Origin: Escarpia spicata
Lineage: Eukaryota; Annelida; Polychaeta; Sabellida; Siboglinidae
Reading direction: 5' to 3'
DNA: 64,000 nucleotides
Assembly: GCA_963995525.1 (NCBI GenBank)
Contig: OZ023210.1
Location: 1,637,163-1,701,162, forward strand
Shown: positions 47,625 to 60,426 of the stretch, piece by piece
How the letters are laid out: every line of letters begins with the position of its first letter
Numbering within the stretch: the stretch's first letter is position 1
Made by a program: the position numbers and the translations under genes
Notes under the pieces: generated by a model
What the model saw: the letters and a program-made list of their open reading frames with translations, nothing else
The model's database searches: none
Told to the model about the DNA's origin: nothing

Positions 47625-50600
47625 TGTCTATGTCGTATGTCGTTCTACCTGGTGTCTATGTCGTAGGTTCTTCTACCTAGTGTCTCTGTCGTAGGTCCTT
47701 CTACCTGGTGTCTATATGGTACGTATCTTCTATCTGGAGTCTATGCCATTGGTCCTTCTTCCTTGTGTCTTTATCGTAGGTCCTTCTACCTGGTGTCTAT
47801 GTCGTAGGTCCTTCTACCTGGTGTCTATGTCGTAGGTCCTTCTACCTGGTGTATATGTCGTAGGTCCTTCTACCTGGTGTCTATGTCGTAGGTCTTTCTA
47901 CCTGGTGTCTATGCCGTTGGTCGTTCTTCCTGGTGTCTATGTCGTAGGTCCTTCTGCCTGGTGTCTATGTAATAGGTCCGTCTACCTGGTGTCTATGTCG
48001 TAGGTCCTACTACCTGGTGTCTATGTCGTAGGTCCTTCTACCTGATGTCTATGTCGTAGGTCCTTCTACCTGATGTCTATGTCGTAGGTCCTTCTTAGTG
48101 GTGTCTATGTAGTGGGTCCTTCGTCCTGGTGTCTATGTCGTCGGTCCTTCTTCCTGGGGTCTATATCGTAGGTCCTTCTTCCTGGTGTCTATGTAGTGGG
48201 TCCTTTCTCCTGATGTCTATATCGTAGGTGCTTCTTCCTGGTTTCTCTGTAGTGGGTCCTTCCTCCTGGTGACTATGTCGTCGGTCCTTCTTCCTGGTGT
48301 CTATATCGTAGGTCCTTCTTCCTGGTGTCTATGTAGTGGGTCCTTCTTCCTGGCGTCTATGACGTTCGCCCTTCTTCCTGGTGTCTATGTCGTAGGTCCT
48401 TCTTCCTGGTGTCTATGTCGTAGGTCCTTCTTCCTGGTGTATATGTAGTGGGTACTTCCTCCTATTGTCTATGTCGTAGGTCCTTCTTCCTGGTGTCTAT
48501 GTAGTGGGTCCTTCCTTCTGGTGTCTATGTCGTAGGTCCTTCTTCCTGGTGTCTATGTCGTAGGTCCTTCTTCCTGGTGTCTATGTAGTGGGTCCTTCCT
48601 CCTGGTGTCTATGTCGTAGGTCTTTCTTCCAGGTGTCAATGTAGTGGGTCCTTCGTTCTGGTGTCTATATCGTAGGTCCTTCTTCCTGGTGTCTATGTAG
48701 TGGGTCCTTCCTCCTGATGTCTATATCGTAGGTCTTTCTTCCTGGTGTCTATGTCGTAGGTCCTTCTTCATGGTTTCTCTGTAATGGGTCCTTCCTCCTG
48801 GTGACTATGTCGTCGGTCCTTCTTCCTGGTGTCTATATCGTAGGTCCTTCTTCCTGGTGTCTATGTAGTGGGTCCTTCCTCCTGGTGTCTATGTCGTCGG
48901 TCCTTCTTCCTGGTGTCTATGTAGTGGGTCCTTCCTCCTGATGTCTATATCGTAGGTCTTTCTTCCTGGTGTCTATGTCGTAGGTCCTTCTTCCTGGTTT
49001 CTCTGTAGTGGGTCCTTCCTCCTGGTGACTATGTCGTCGGTCCTTCTTCCTGGTGTCTATGTAGTGGGTCCTTCTTCCTGGCGTCTATGACGTTCGCCCT
49101 TCTTCCTGGTGTCTATGTCGTAGGTCCTTCTTCCTGGTGTCTATGTCGTAGGTCCTTCTTCCTGGTGTCTATGTCGTAGGTCCTTCTTCCTGGTGTATAT
49201 GTAGTGGGTACTTCCTCCTATTGTCTATGTCGTAGGTCCTTCTTCCTGGTGTCTATGTAGTGGGTCCTTCCTTCTGGTGTCTATGTCGTAGGTCCTTCTT
49301 CCTGGTGTCTATGTCGTAGGTCCTTCTTCCTGGTGTCTATGTAGTGGGTCCTTCCTCCTGGTGTCTATGTCGTAGATCTTTCTTCCAGGTGTCAATGTAG
49401 TGGGTCCTTCGTCCTGGTGTCTATATCGTAGGTCCTTCTTCCTGGTGTCTATGTAGTGGGTCCTTCCTCCTGATGTCTATATCGTAGGTCTTTCTATCTG
49501 GTGTCTATGTCGTAGGTCCTTCTTCCTGGTTTCTCTGTAGTGGGTCCTTCCTCCTGGTGACTATGTCGTCGGTCCTTCTTCCTGGTGTCTATATCGTAGG
49601 TCCTTCTTCCTGGTGTCTATGTAGTGGGTCCTTCTTCCTGGCGTCTATGACGTTCGCCCTTCTTCCTGGTGTCTATGTCGTAGGTCCTTCTTCCTGGTGT
49701 CTATGTCGTAGGTCCTTCTTCCTGGTGTATATGTAGTGGGTACTTCCTCCTATTGTCTATGTTGTAGGTCCTTCTTCCTGGTGTCTATGTAGTGGGTCCT
49801 TCCTTCTGGTGTCTATGTCGTTGGTCCTTCTTCCTGGTGTCTATGTCGTAGGTCCTTCTTCCTGGTTTCTATGTAGTGGGTCCTTCCTCCTGGTGTCTAT
49901 GTCGTAGGTCTTTCTTCCAGGTGTCAATGTAGTGGGTCCTTCGTCCTGGTGTCTATGTCGTAGGTCCTTCTTCCTGGTTTCTCTGTAGTGGGTCCTTCCT
50001 CCTGGTGACTATGTCGTCGGTCCTTCTTCCTGGTGTCTATATCGTAGGTCCTTCTTCCTGGTGTCTATGTAGTGGGTCCTTCTTCCTGGCGTTTATGACG
50101 TTCGCCCTTCTTCCTGGTGTCTATGTAGTGGGTCCTTCTTCCTGGCGTCTATGACGTTCGCCCTTCTTCCTGGTGTCTATGTCGTGGGTCCTTCCTCCTG
50201 ATGTCTATATCGTAGGTCCTTCTTCCTGGTGTCTGAGACGTCAGACCTTCCTCCTGGTGCATATGTCGTAGGTCCTTCTTCCTGGTGTCTATGACGTCGG
50301 TCCTTCTTCCTGGTGTCTATGTCGTCGGTCCTTCTTCCTGGTGTATATGACGTCGGTCCTTCTTCCTGGTGTCTATATCGTAGGTCCTTCTTCCTGGTGT
50401 CTATGACGTCGGTCCTTCTTCCTGGTGTCTATATCGTAGGTCCTTCTTCCTGGTGTCTATGACGTCGGTCCTTCTTCCTGGTGTCTATATCGTAGGTGCT
50501 TCTTCATGGTGTCTATGACGTCGGTCCTTCTTCCTGGTGTCTATATCGTAGGTCCTTCTTCCTGGTGTCTATGACGTCGGTCCTTCTTCCTGGTGTCTAT

Positions 50601-53600
50601 ATCGTAGGTGCTTCTTCCTGGTTTCTCTGTAGTGGGTCCTTCCTCCTGGTGACTATGTCGTCGGTCCTTCTTCCTGGTGTCTATATCGTAGGTCCTTCTT
50701 CCTGGTGTCTATGTAGTGGGTCCTTCTTCCTGGCGTCTATGACGTTCGCCCTTCTTCCTGGTGTCTATGTCGTAGGTCCTTCTTCCTGGTGTCTATGTCG
50801 TAGGTCCTTCTTCCTGGTGTATATGTAGTGGGTACTTCCTCCTATTGTCTATGTCGTAGGTCCTTCTTCCTGGTGTCTATGTAGTGGGTCCTTCCTTCTG
50901 GTGTCTATGTCGTAGGTCCTTCTTCCTGGTGTCTATGTCGTAGGTCCTTCTTCCTGGTGTCTATGTAGTGGGTCCTTCCTCCTGGTGTCTATGTCGTAGG
51001 TCTTTCTTCCAGGTGTCAATGTAGTGGGTCCTTCGTTCTGGTGTCTATATCGTAGGTCCTTCTTCCTGGTGTCTATGTAGTGGGTCCTTCCTCCTGATGT
51101 CTATATCGTAGGTCTTTCTTCCTGGTGTCTATGTCGTAGGTCCTTCTTCCTGGTTTCTCTGTAATGGGTCCTTCCTCCTGGTGACTATGTCGTCGGTCCT
51201 TCTTCCTGGTGTCTATATCGTAGGTCCTTCTTCCTGGTGTCTATGTAGTGGGTCCTTCCTCCTGGTGTCTATGTCGTCGGTCCTTCTTCCTGGGGTCTAT
51301 ATCGTAGGTCCTTCTTCCTGGTGTCTATGTAGTGGGTCCTTCCTCCTGATGTCTATATCGTAGGTCTTTCTTCCTGGTGTCTATGTCGTAGGTCCTTCTT
51401 CCTGGTTTCTCTGTAGTGGGTCCTTCCTCCTGGTGACTATGTCGTCGGTCCTTCTTCCTGGTGTCTATGTAGTGGGTCCTTCTTCCTGGCGTCTATGACG
51501 TTCGCCCTTCTTCCTGGTGTCTATGTCGTAGGTCCTTCTTCCTGGTGTCTATGTCGTAGGTCCTTCTTCCTGGTGTCTATGTCGTAGGTCCTTCTTCCTG
51601 GTGTATATGTAGTGGGTACTTCCTCCTATTGTCTATGTCGTAGGTCCTTCCTCCTGGTGTCTATGTAGTGGGTCCTTCCTTCTGGTGTCTATGTCGTAGG
51701 TCCTTCTTCCTGGTGTCTATGTCGTAGGTCCTTCTTCCTGGTGTCTATGTAGTGGGTCCTTCCTCCTGGTGTCTATGTCGTAGATCTTTCTTCCAGGTGT
51801 CAATGTAGTGGGTCCTTCGTCCTGGTGTCTATATCGTAGGTCCTTCTTCCTGGTGTCTATGTAGTGGGTCCTTCCTCCTGATGTCTATATCGTAGGTCTT
51901 TCTATCTGGTGTCTATGTCGTAGGTCCTTCTTCCTGGTTTCTCTGTAGTGGGTCCTTCCTCCTGGTGACTATGTCGTCGGTCCTTCTTCCTGGTGTCTAT
52001 ATCGTAGGTCCTTCTTCCTGGTGTCTATGTAGTGGGTCCTTCTTCCTGGCGTCTATGACGTTCGCCCTTCTTCCTGGTGTCTATGTCGTAGGTCCTTCTT
52101 CCTGGTGTCTATGTCGTAGGTCCTTCTTCCTGGTGTATATGTAGTGGGTACTTCCTCCTATTGTCTATGTTGTAGGTCCTTCTTCCTGGTGTCTATGTAG
52201 TGGGTCCTTCCTTCTGGTGTCTATGTCGTTGGTCCTTCTTCCTGGTGTCTATGTCGTAGGTCCTTCTTCCTGGTTTCTATGTAGTGGGTCCTTCCTCCTG
52301 GTGTCTATGTCGTAGGTCTTTCTTCCAGGTGTCAATGTAGTGGGTCCTTCGTCCTGGTGTCTATGTCGTAGGTCCTTCTTCCTGGTTTCTCTGTAGTGGG
52401 TCCTTCCTCCTGGTGACTATGTCGTCGGTCCTTCTTCCTGGTGTCTATATCGTAGGTCCTTCTTCCTGGTGTCTATGTAGTGGGTCCTTCTTCCTGGCGT
52501 TTATGACGTTCGCCCTTCTTCCTGGTGTCTATGTAGTGGGTCCTTCTTCCTGGCGTCTATGACGTTCGCCCTTCTTCCTGGTGTCTATGTCGTGGGTCCT
52601 TCCTCCTGGTGTCTATATCGTAGGTCCTTCTTCCTGGTGTCTGAGACGTCAGACCTTCCTCCTGGTGCATATGTCGTAGGTCCTTCTTCCTGGTGTCTAT
52701 GACGTCGGTCCTTCTTCCTGGTGTCTATGTCGTCGGTCCTTCTTCCTGGTGTATATGACGTCGGTCCTTCTTCCTGGTGTCTATATCGTAGGTCCTTCTT
52801 CCTGGTGTCTATGACGTCGGTCCTTCTTCCTGGTGTCTATATCGTAGGTCCTTCTTCCTGGTGTCTATGACGTCGGTCCTTCTTCCTGGTGTCTATGACG
52901 TCGGTCCTTCTTCCTGGTGTCTATGTAGTGGGTCCTTCCTCCTGCTGTCTATGCCGTAAGTCCTTCTTCCTGGTGTCTATGTATTGGGTCCTTCCTCCTG
53001 GTGTCTATGCCGTAGGTCCTTCTTCCTGGTGTCTATGTAGTGGGTCCTTCCTCCTGGTGTCTATGCCGTAGGTCCTTCTTCCTGGTGTCTATGTATTGGG
53101 TCCTTCCTCCTGGTGTCTATATCGTAGGTCATTCTTCTTGGTGTCTATGTCGTAGGTCCTTCTTCCTGGTGTCTATGTAGTGGGTCCTTACTCCTGGTGT
53201 CTATATCGTAGGTCCTTCTTTATGGTGTCTATGTCGTAGGTCCTTCTTCCTGGTGTCTATGTAGTGGGTCCTTCCTCCTGGTGTCTATGCCGTAGGTCCT
53301 TCCTCCTGGTGTCTATGCCGTAGGTCCTTCTTGCTGGTGTCTATCTAGTGGGTCCTTCTTCCTGGTTTCTATGTCATGGGTATCTTCTAACTGGTGTCTA
53401 TGTCGTAGGTCCTTCTTCCTGGTGTCTATGACGTCGGTCCTTCTTCCTGGTGTCTATATCGTAGGTGCTTCTTCATGGTGTCTATGACGTCGGTCCTTCT
53501 TCCTGGTGTCTATATCGTAGGTCCTTCTTCCTGGTGTCTATGACGTCGGTCCTTCTTCCTGGTGTCTATATCGTAGGTGCTTCTTCCTGGTGTCTATGAC

Positions 53601-54490
53601 GTCGGTCCTTCTTCCTGGTGTCTATGACGTCGGTCCTTCTTCCTGGTGTCTATGTAGTGGGTCCTTCCTCCTGGTGTCTATGCCGTAAGTCCTTCTTCCT
53701 GGTGTCTATGTATTGGGTCCTTCCTCCTGGTGTCTATGCCGTAGGTCCTTCTTCCTGGTGTCTATGTAGTGGGTCCTTCCTCCTGGTGTCTATGCCGTAG
53801 GTCCTTCTTCCTGGTGTCTATGTAGTGGGTCCTTCCTCCTGGTGTCTATATCGTAGGTCATTCTTCTTGGTGTCTATGTCGTAGGTCCTTCTTCCTGGTG
53901 TCTATGTAGTGGGTCCTTCCTCCTGGTGTCTATATCGTAGGTCCTTCTTTATGGTGTCTATGTCGTAGGTCCTTCTTCCTGGTGTCTATGTAGTGGGTCC
54001 TTCCTCCTGGTGTCTATACCGTAAGTCCTTCTTCCTGGTGTCTATGTATTGGGTCCTTCCTCCTGGTGTCTATGCCGTAGGTCCTTCTTCCTGGTGTCTA
54101 TGTAGTGGGTCCTTCCTCCTGGTGTCTATGCCGTAGGTCCTTCTTCCTGGTGTCTATGTAGTGGGTCCTTCCTCCTGGTGTCTATATCGTAGGTCATTCT
54201 TCTTGGTGTCTATGTCGTAGGTCCTTCTTCCTGGTGTCTATGTAGTGGGTCCTTCCTCCTGGTGTCTATATCGTAGGTCCTTCTTTATGGTGTCTATGTC
54301 GTAGGTCCTTCTTCCTGGTGTCTATGTAGTGGGTCCTTCCTCCTGGTGTTTATGCCGTAGGTCCTTCTTGCTGGTGTCTATCTAGTGGGTCTTTCTTCCT
54401 GGTTTCTATGTCATGGGTATCTTCTAACTGGTGTCTATGTCGTAGGTCCTTCCTCCTGGTGTCTATGGCATGGTTACCTTCTACATGGTG
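47625..54490. repeat. 28-bp minisatellite, ~245 copies, higher-order structure
   Basis: Monomer GGTCCTTCTTCCTGGTGTCT then ATGTCGTA, with recurring variants (GTAGTG, ATATCGTA, GACGTCG, GACGTTCGCCC, GCCGTA). Rare variants recur in fixed order: CTGAGACGTCAGACC at about 50233 and 52641, and the GTAGTGGGTACTTCC variant at about 48.44, 49.20, 49.73 and again at 50.82, 51.61, 52.14 kb. This gives a ~2.4-kb (about 86-monomer) super-repeat. A further ~729-bp period covers about 52.85-54.3 kb. Since 28 is not divisible by three, open frames show an 84-bp (28-residue) peptide period. I see no gene in it. Confidence 0.97.
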
Positions 54491-54872
54491 TACACGTCGA
54501 TGTGTATCAATATTCGTCTATATGTAGAACTACTGGAATAAAACTAGGACCAATGAAAACAAATTCTTGTAATTCCTGCCGTACCAAGATGTAATGTTGA
54601 TGGTGTTCCTACGTCCAAACACGTTGACAGTCACATTTGCAATCAACACGAGTAATCGTTAGCGTAGCCTGGGCCAGAACGACCCCTATGAAAAACGTTC
54701 AGATGATACGCCATGAAACATTGCTATCATATCGTTATTGTGGTCACATTATAGACCAATACATGTATTGCGCAAAGGTAGTCACAAATTAAAAACGACA
54801 CGAGTATCCAAGAAATTTATGCTGTGAGACAAGACGCCCCCTATATTGGGACATTCAAAGTTGTTATTTTGG
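54491..54872. other. No gene recognised
   Basis: Unique sequence right of the large minisatellite. Confidence 0.5.
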
Positions 54873-57062
54873 ATAATAATAATAATAATATATTTTATTT
54901 CATTTAGATCCGATTATAAATTGTTCGTGGCGCTTTACAACATGTAGAACCCCGATAGATGTAATAATGATGGCTAAATAAACATGCATTTTCTATTAAA
55001 AAAAAAATTCTTATAAAATTAATATTAGTAAAATATAAATAAATAGAGTAATTAAATAAATATACTAAAATAATTATCATAGTTACAGTTCTATGTAGAA
55101 ATAAAATATTGCAAATTCATGTAACTGAACTAATGTACATGTAGGTATAAAATAAATATATAAATAGGTTAATTAATACATAAGAGATATAAACTAATCA
55201 ATGCAGAGACTAAACTATGCCACATTGGACAAGAAAGAGAGTCGAAAAAAGTCTTTTTTCGATATTAGTCTTTAAGCGTGCCTTGAAAGTAGAGAGACAA
55301 TCAGACGTTTTAATGTCATTAGGCAAAGTGTTCCACCGAACGAACTGACCCCCAGCTTTGACATGAGTCCGCAAGACAGTTAACATGTTATTTTTGGCAG
55401 AACGCAGTGCTCTAGTTGGTTTGTATGGGCATACAAGGTCGCATAAATATTTCGGGGCATCGCCATGCACAGCTTTATATGTAAACACTAATAGCTTAAA
55501 GTCGATTCTGTGTGCTACAGGAAACCGATTAAGAATGCACAACAAAGGCATGGCGCTGTCACTCCGTGGGCGGCGCAGGATCAACCTAGCATGAGAGTTG
55601 TACATTCTCTGCAGTCGAGCGATGTTGTTGACAGGAGTGCCGTATAGAAGTTAATTGCAGTAATCAAGCCGTGATGTAATAATGGCGTTGACGACACGTT
55701 CCTTTGTCGTCATTGGGAGATAACGACTCATCTGGTTAATATGGCGCAGGTGAAATGAGCACACACTGACGATGCTTGAAACTTGCTTCTTAAAATCGAG
55801 GTGGCGATCCATAACGACACCAAGGTTACGAACACATCTTGAGGCAGTAATCGTAACATCCCCTACGCGTATCACACTCCCGTTAATAAGCGCAGCGGCA
55901 GTCTACGGGAAGATATTCCGTTTTATTGTTGTTCATGCACATGTAGTTTGATGTCATCCACTGATTGACAATATCTAGACATTCCTCCATACGTCGCAGA
56001 GTAGCAGTCAACGCAGTCGCACTGAGGTCAAAATGGCAGTACAACTACAGAACTCAGAACTCAGAACTCAGAATCAATTTATTTGACCTATAAATACGAT
56101 ACATATACAACGAATAACGTAATAGATAAAGTCGGGAGACTCCCATTAAGATATATAATATCGCTAGCAGGAGCCTCCCCATAAATATAAACAACAACAA
56201 CATTTACATGACACAAATCAGAATAGCATATGACTTGTTTTTATAGTTGATAATTACACAATATATCAACATGCATACATAATACAAGGACTGATTATAT
56301 GTACTCGTGTACACATTGACGTACATATGGATACTTTGGTATACATTTCAATACGTATTACGAATTACAAATAAAGCAAACATGGATACGACAACTGGAT
56401 TCATAATTTAAAATAAAAAATGTTTTGTGTATGTTGAAAAACCATATAGACTGTGGGTGTAAATTGTATTAATGATACTACTTGGTGTATTGTTAACTGT
56501 CTCTACTATGTTGTGTCTAATGCATTTTTTGGCAAATTCATGTTTGAATCTGGACATATACAGATTATTTCTTTAACGTGTGCAGTGCTGATGAATATCA
56601 TAGATGTGTGTGCTTGGAAAAACATTGAAGTAGTAGGGTAAAAGATTGTTAATTAACTTATAGTAACATTTAATTTTGTGGATTTTATAAATGTCTGATG
56701 AAATGTGCCTGATGAAATATTATCCGCATAATTATGAAAACTAAGTCCATGCGCCTTGATTATGTCGCCAATGGGTTGTACGTACATCGAGAATAACAAT
56801 GGTCCCAGCACCGAACCCTGCGGAACACCCGATGTCACGCAAGTTGTATTCGATGACGCATCACGAATGACGACACGCTGGGTCCGGCCCTGCAGATAGG
56901 ATTGCAGCCAGCCAAGCGCCTTGCCAGCAATGCCGTAACGCAACCGAAGCCGCTGGATCATTACCTTGTGATTGATTGTGTCAAACGCCGCTCTGAAGTC
57001 AATAAGAACTAGTGCCGTGCCTTGTCTATTGTCTAAAGCGGCGTGTATACGTGATGTGGTTT
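54873..57062 (-). mobile_element. CR1/L2-like LINE 3' part, split by another LINE
   Basis: Read right to left. ALVLIDFRAAFDTINHKVM (catalytic Asp) lies at about 57013-56957, then LGWLQSYLQGRTQRVVI, the SGVPQGSVLGPLLFS block and FHNYADN at about 56735, where the catalytic block is cut. After 56046-56700 the frame resumes with CHFDLSATALTATLRRMEE, NQWMTSNYMCMNNNKTEY, ASRCVRNLGVVMDRHLDF, YLPMTTKERVVNAIITSRL and the C-terminal HARLILRRPRS and FKLLVFTYKAVHG blocks, ending at 55210. A short 3' UTR follows to an ATA-type tail (about 54875). Few frame breaks apart from the insertion and a stop near 55900, so it is fairly young. Confidence 0.88.
56046..56700 (-). mobile_element. 5'-truncated LINE 3' end, nested
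   Basis: About 90% or better similar by eye to 60427-61070, the 3' UTR of the LINE at 60.4-63.7 kb. It ends in the same GAACTCA/CTGAGTT 7-bp tail repeats (three units at 56050-56072). It lies within the catalytic YADD region of the CR1/L2-like LINE. About 28 bp next to 56692-56720 belong to neither clearly. Confidence 0.85.
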
Positions 57063-57189
57063 TGTCTTACTCCAGGGGGCCGCACTTCTTGATACATGCC
57101 TTCCAAAGCTGAATAAATGCCACTGTTGAAAACAGATCCCTGGTGGTTTATGGGGCTCGTCTGCGGAGTACAACTTTTGTTCTTGCCTT

Positions 57190-58715
57190 GCTGTGGTCTC
57201 ACTTCAATTTGCGTTTTTTTCTTCTCGCTACGGTCTCACTTCAATTTGTGTTTTTTTCTTCTCGCTACGGTCTCATTTCAATTTGTTTTTTTCTTCTAGC
57301 TACGGTCTCACTTAAATTTGTGTTTTTATCTTCTCGCATGATCTCACTTCAATTTCTGTTTCATGTTCTCGCTGTGGTCTCATTTCAGTTTGTGTTTCCT
57401 TCTCTCGCTACGGTCTCACTTCAGTTTGTGTTTCATCTTCTCACTACGGTCTCACTGATGGCTTTGATATCACTTCAGATTGTGTTTCCTCTGATAACTT
57501 TGGTCTCACATCAGTTTGTGCTTCTTCAATTTGTGTTTCCTTTTCTCGCTACGATCTCACTTGAGTTTGTGTTTCCTTTTCTCGCTGTGGTCTCACTTCA
57601 GTTTGTGCTCCCTTTTCTCGCTGTCGTCTCACTTCAGTTTGTTTTTCCTCTTCTGGCTGTGTTCTCACTTCACTTTGTGCTCCCTCTTCTCGCTGTGGTC
57701 TTACTTCAGTTTGTGTTTCCTCTTCTGGCTGTGGTCTCACTTCAGTTTGTGTTTCCTCTTCTCGCTGTGGTCTTACTTCAGTTTGTGTTTCCTCTTCTCG
57801 CTGTGGTCTCACTTCAGTTTGTGTTTCCTCTTCTCGCTGTGGTCTTACTTCAGTTTGTGTCTCCTCTTCTCGCTGTGGTCTCACTTCCGTTTGTTTTCCT
57901 CTTCTGGCTGTGTTCTCACTTCTGTTTGTGCTCCCTCTTCTCGCTGTGGTCTTACTTCAGTTTGTGTCTCCTCTTCTCGCTTTGGTCTCACTTCCGTTTG
58001 TTTTCCTCTTCTGGCTGTGTTCTCACTTCACTTTGTGCTCCCTCTTCTCGCTGTGGTCTCAATTCAGTTTGTTTTTCCTCTTCTGGCTGTGTTCTCACTT
58101 CACTTTGTGCTCCCTCTTCTCGCTGTGGTCTTACTTCAGTTTGTGTCTCCTCTTCTCGCTGTGGTCTCACTTCCGTTTGTTTTCCTCTTCTGGCTGTGTT
58201 CTCACTTCACTTTGTGCTCCCTCTTCTCGCTGTGGTCTCAATTCAGTTTGTTTTTCCTCTTCTGGCTGTGGTCTCACTTCAGTTTGTGTTTCCTCTTCTC
58301 GCTGTGGTCTTACTTCAGTTTGTGTTTCCTCTTCTCGCTGTGGTCTCACTTCAGTTTGTGTTTCCTCTTCTCGCTGTGGTCTTACTTCAGTTTGTGTTTC
58401 CTCTTCTCGCTGTGTTCTCACTTCAGTTTGTGTTTCCTCTTCTCGCTGTGGTCTTACTTCAGTTTGTGTTTCCTCTTCTGGCTGTGGTCTCACTTCAGTT
58501 TGTGTTTCCTCTTCTCGCTGTGGTCTTACTTCAGTTTGTGTTTCCTCTTCTCGCTGTGGTCTTACTTCAGTTTGTGTTTCCTCTTCTGGCTGTGTTCTCA
58601 CTTCAGTTTGTGTTTCCTCTTCTCGCTGTGTTCTCACTTCAGTTTGTGTTTCCTCTTCTCGCTGTGGTCTCACTTCAGTTTGTGTTTCCTTTTCTCTCTA
58701 CGGTCGCACTTACGT
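57190..58715. repeat. 36-bp minisatellite, ~42 copies
   Basis: The unit resembles TCTCACTTCAGTTTGTGTTT then CCTCTTCTCGCTGTGG, degenerate at the left end (57190-57530) and homogeneous to the right. Divisible by three: all three plus frames stay open for long distances (527, 434 and 328 codons), and the minus strand reads RPQREEETQTEV repeats (168 codons). Variants with CACTTTGTGCTCCC recur as blocks. No flanking domain, so I do not call a gene. Confidence 0.95.
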
Positions 58716-60426
58716 TTGTTTTATAATTACGTATCGTCTCATTCATCGGGTCGCATTCTCTCATTCACTTGTGTGCTTTTTGCATGGGATCAAGTTACTT
58801 TCACGAACCTCTCGTGCTAAAATGCAAGAACATAGAGGGTTATTTTGTGTGGCATTGATAACTGAGCCAAGTGCTCTGGTTATTTTTAAGTTGTAACAAT
58901 AGCCCTGTGTTAATTCGGCGTACATCTTAGCGGGACCACTATTACACTGCGTATCGTGAATACTAAAATATCAGCCCCACATTGTCAGCTGATCTCTACA
59001 TATTATTGTCTCTAGACATAAATGTTTCAGTTCACAAAGCTATCTAGCGACAACTTATTAGGTGCACTCCAGGCCACAGCGCAACTGTTCACTTGTCCTA
59101 CCTTTCGGCCAGTTAAATATCGTAGTCGTAATCCCAGTTTCCTCATACTTTTGACCTACTGCCGTCTGATTCACCATTGCGTCAACTCTTGTTGCAATCA
59201 GTGTATGCTTAGACCTCCAGAGGGCAAACGGGCAAATATCGTTTGATGTCGATTGGAGACGCCCAGCTACTTTAGTTGCTAACACGCAATCACGCGAGAA
59301 ATGCTGACGTAGCCATCAATCAAAATGAAATATTTTTGTGCTTAGCATCTTTTGGGAAATAACAGGTTACGACACTAAGGCGGAAGCACGCAATTCTACT
59401 CCGGTTACACCGTCGTAACAACAATATATTTTCCATCACGCCATTGTATCTGATTGGATTAAATAAAAAATGCATGTCCATGGACGGTATTCTGGGGTGT
59501 TGCAGTCGATTGACTGTAATCATAGCGTGTTTTAGCACTGAGTTTCAAGCTGTACATCAACAATCTACATTAGCTCTCATTTATTGTCGTCGTTGTGTTG
59601 CGGGCAGCGTCACGATTACTTGTAGTACGATTATAATTAATCCGTCTCGCATATGTACCCGTGTGTCTTGTCACGTCTTTCTTGACCTTGCTTGCATGGT
59701 TCAGCCGTTGTATCCGAATTGCGCGTGACGTGCATCAGTCGTGATATCAACGTAGCTCGTCATCTTAATTCTTCAACCAAACCGACCTTACCGAATCGTA
59801 CAAGGCAACAGATGCAAGGAGCAACCACAGAGACACAAACGTATCCACTTCATGTTGCATTCTCAGTTAAATTACCATTTGTATCCACCGTTTTTAAGAA
59901 AGTGTATAATTCATGTACTACATCAACATAATTTACTTATGTGATTACTTGCTAACGAATGTCACTTTGATATTGGATGTGATTCGATAAATTATGTTTT
60001 TTGCAAAATTACCCGTCCCCAGGTCCGGCCAGCGCAATAATAAAAATGAGGCACACCGATGTAACTTTACATCTTTGGCGCCGAGAAATATGTCTTAGAT
60101 ATGCACGTTGTGTAAAACAAAGTTTATATGGAGTTTACGAAAAATATATGTATAGTATATTGGGTTTGGGTTTCAATTTCAATTCTCGATGTTACAAATA
60201 GGCTTTAGTTATGTTAGTAAATATCTCAAATGTATTTGGAATGTGAAAACTGTGCTTCTGAAAATACAAACACAAACATGCCCGGTCCACAGAGCAGTTG
60301 TAATTTTACGATATAGTGTCCGCAATTTGAAAGTTGCCCCAGCCAAATGTACGGGTAAACAAGTAGAGGTAAGTTCTTATATAGCGCAGTATCCAGTTCT
60401 TAGGACAGCTGCAGGATTCTCTCGGT
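58716..60426. other. No gene recognised
   Basis: About 1.7 kb of unique sequence. Several short open frames on both strands, none with a recognisable domain. Confidence 0.5.

Noticed and set aside
50496..53800. Short VLLPGVYVVGPSSWCL-type repeat peptides as a gene family
   Set aside because: Produced by the 28-bp minisatellite in different phases; no starts, splice sites or flanking domains.
58716..60426. Several 60-95-codon frames
   Set aside because: No domain, no conservation evidence, no coding bias that I could see.
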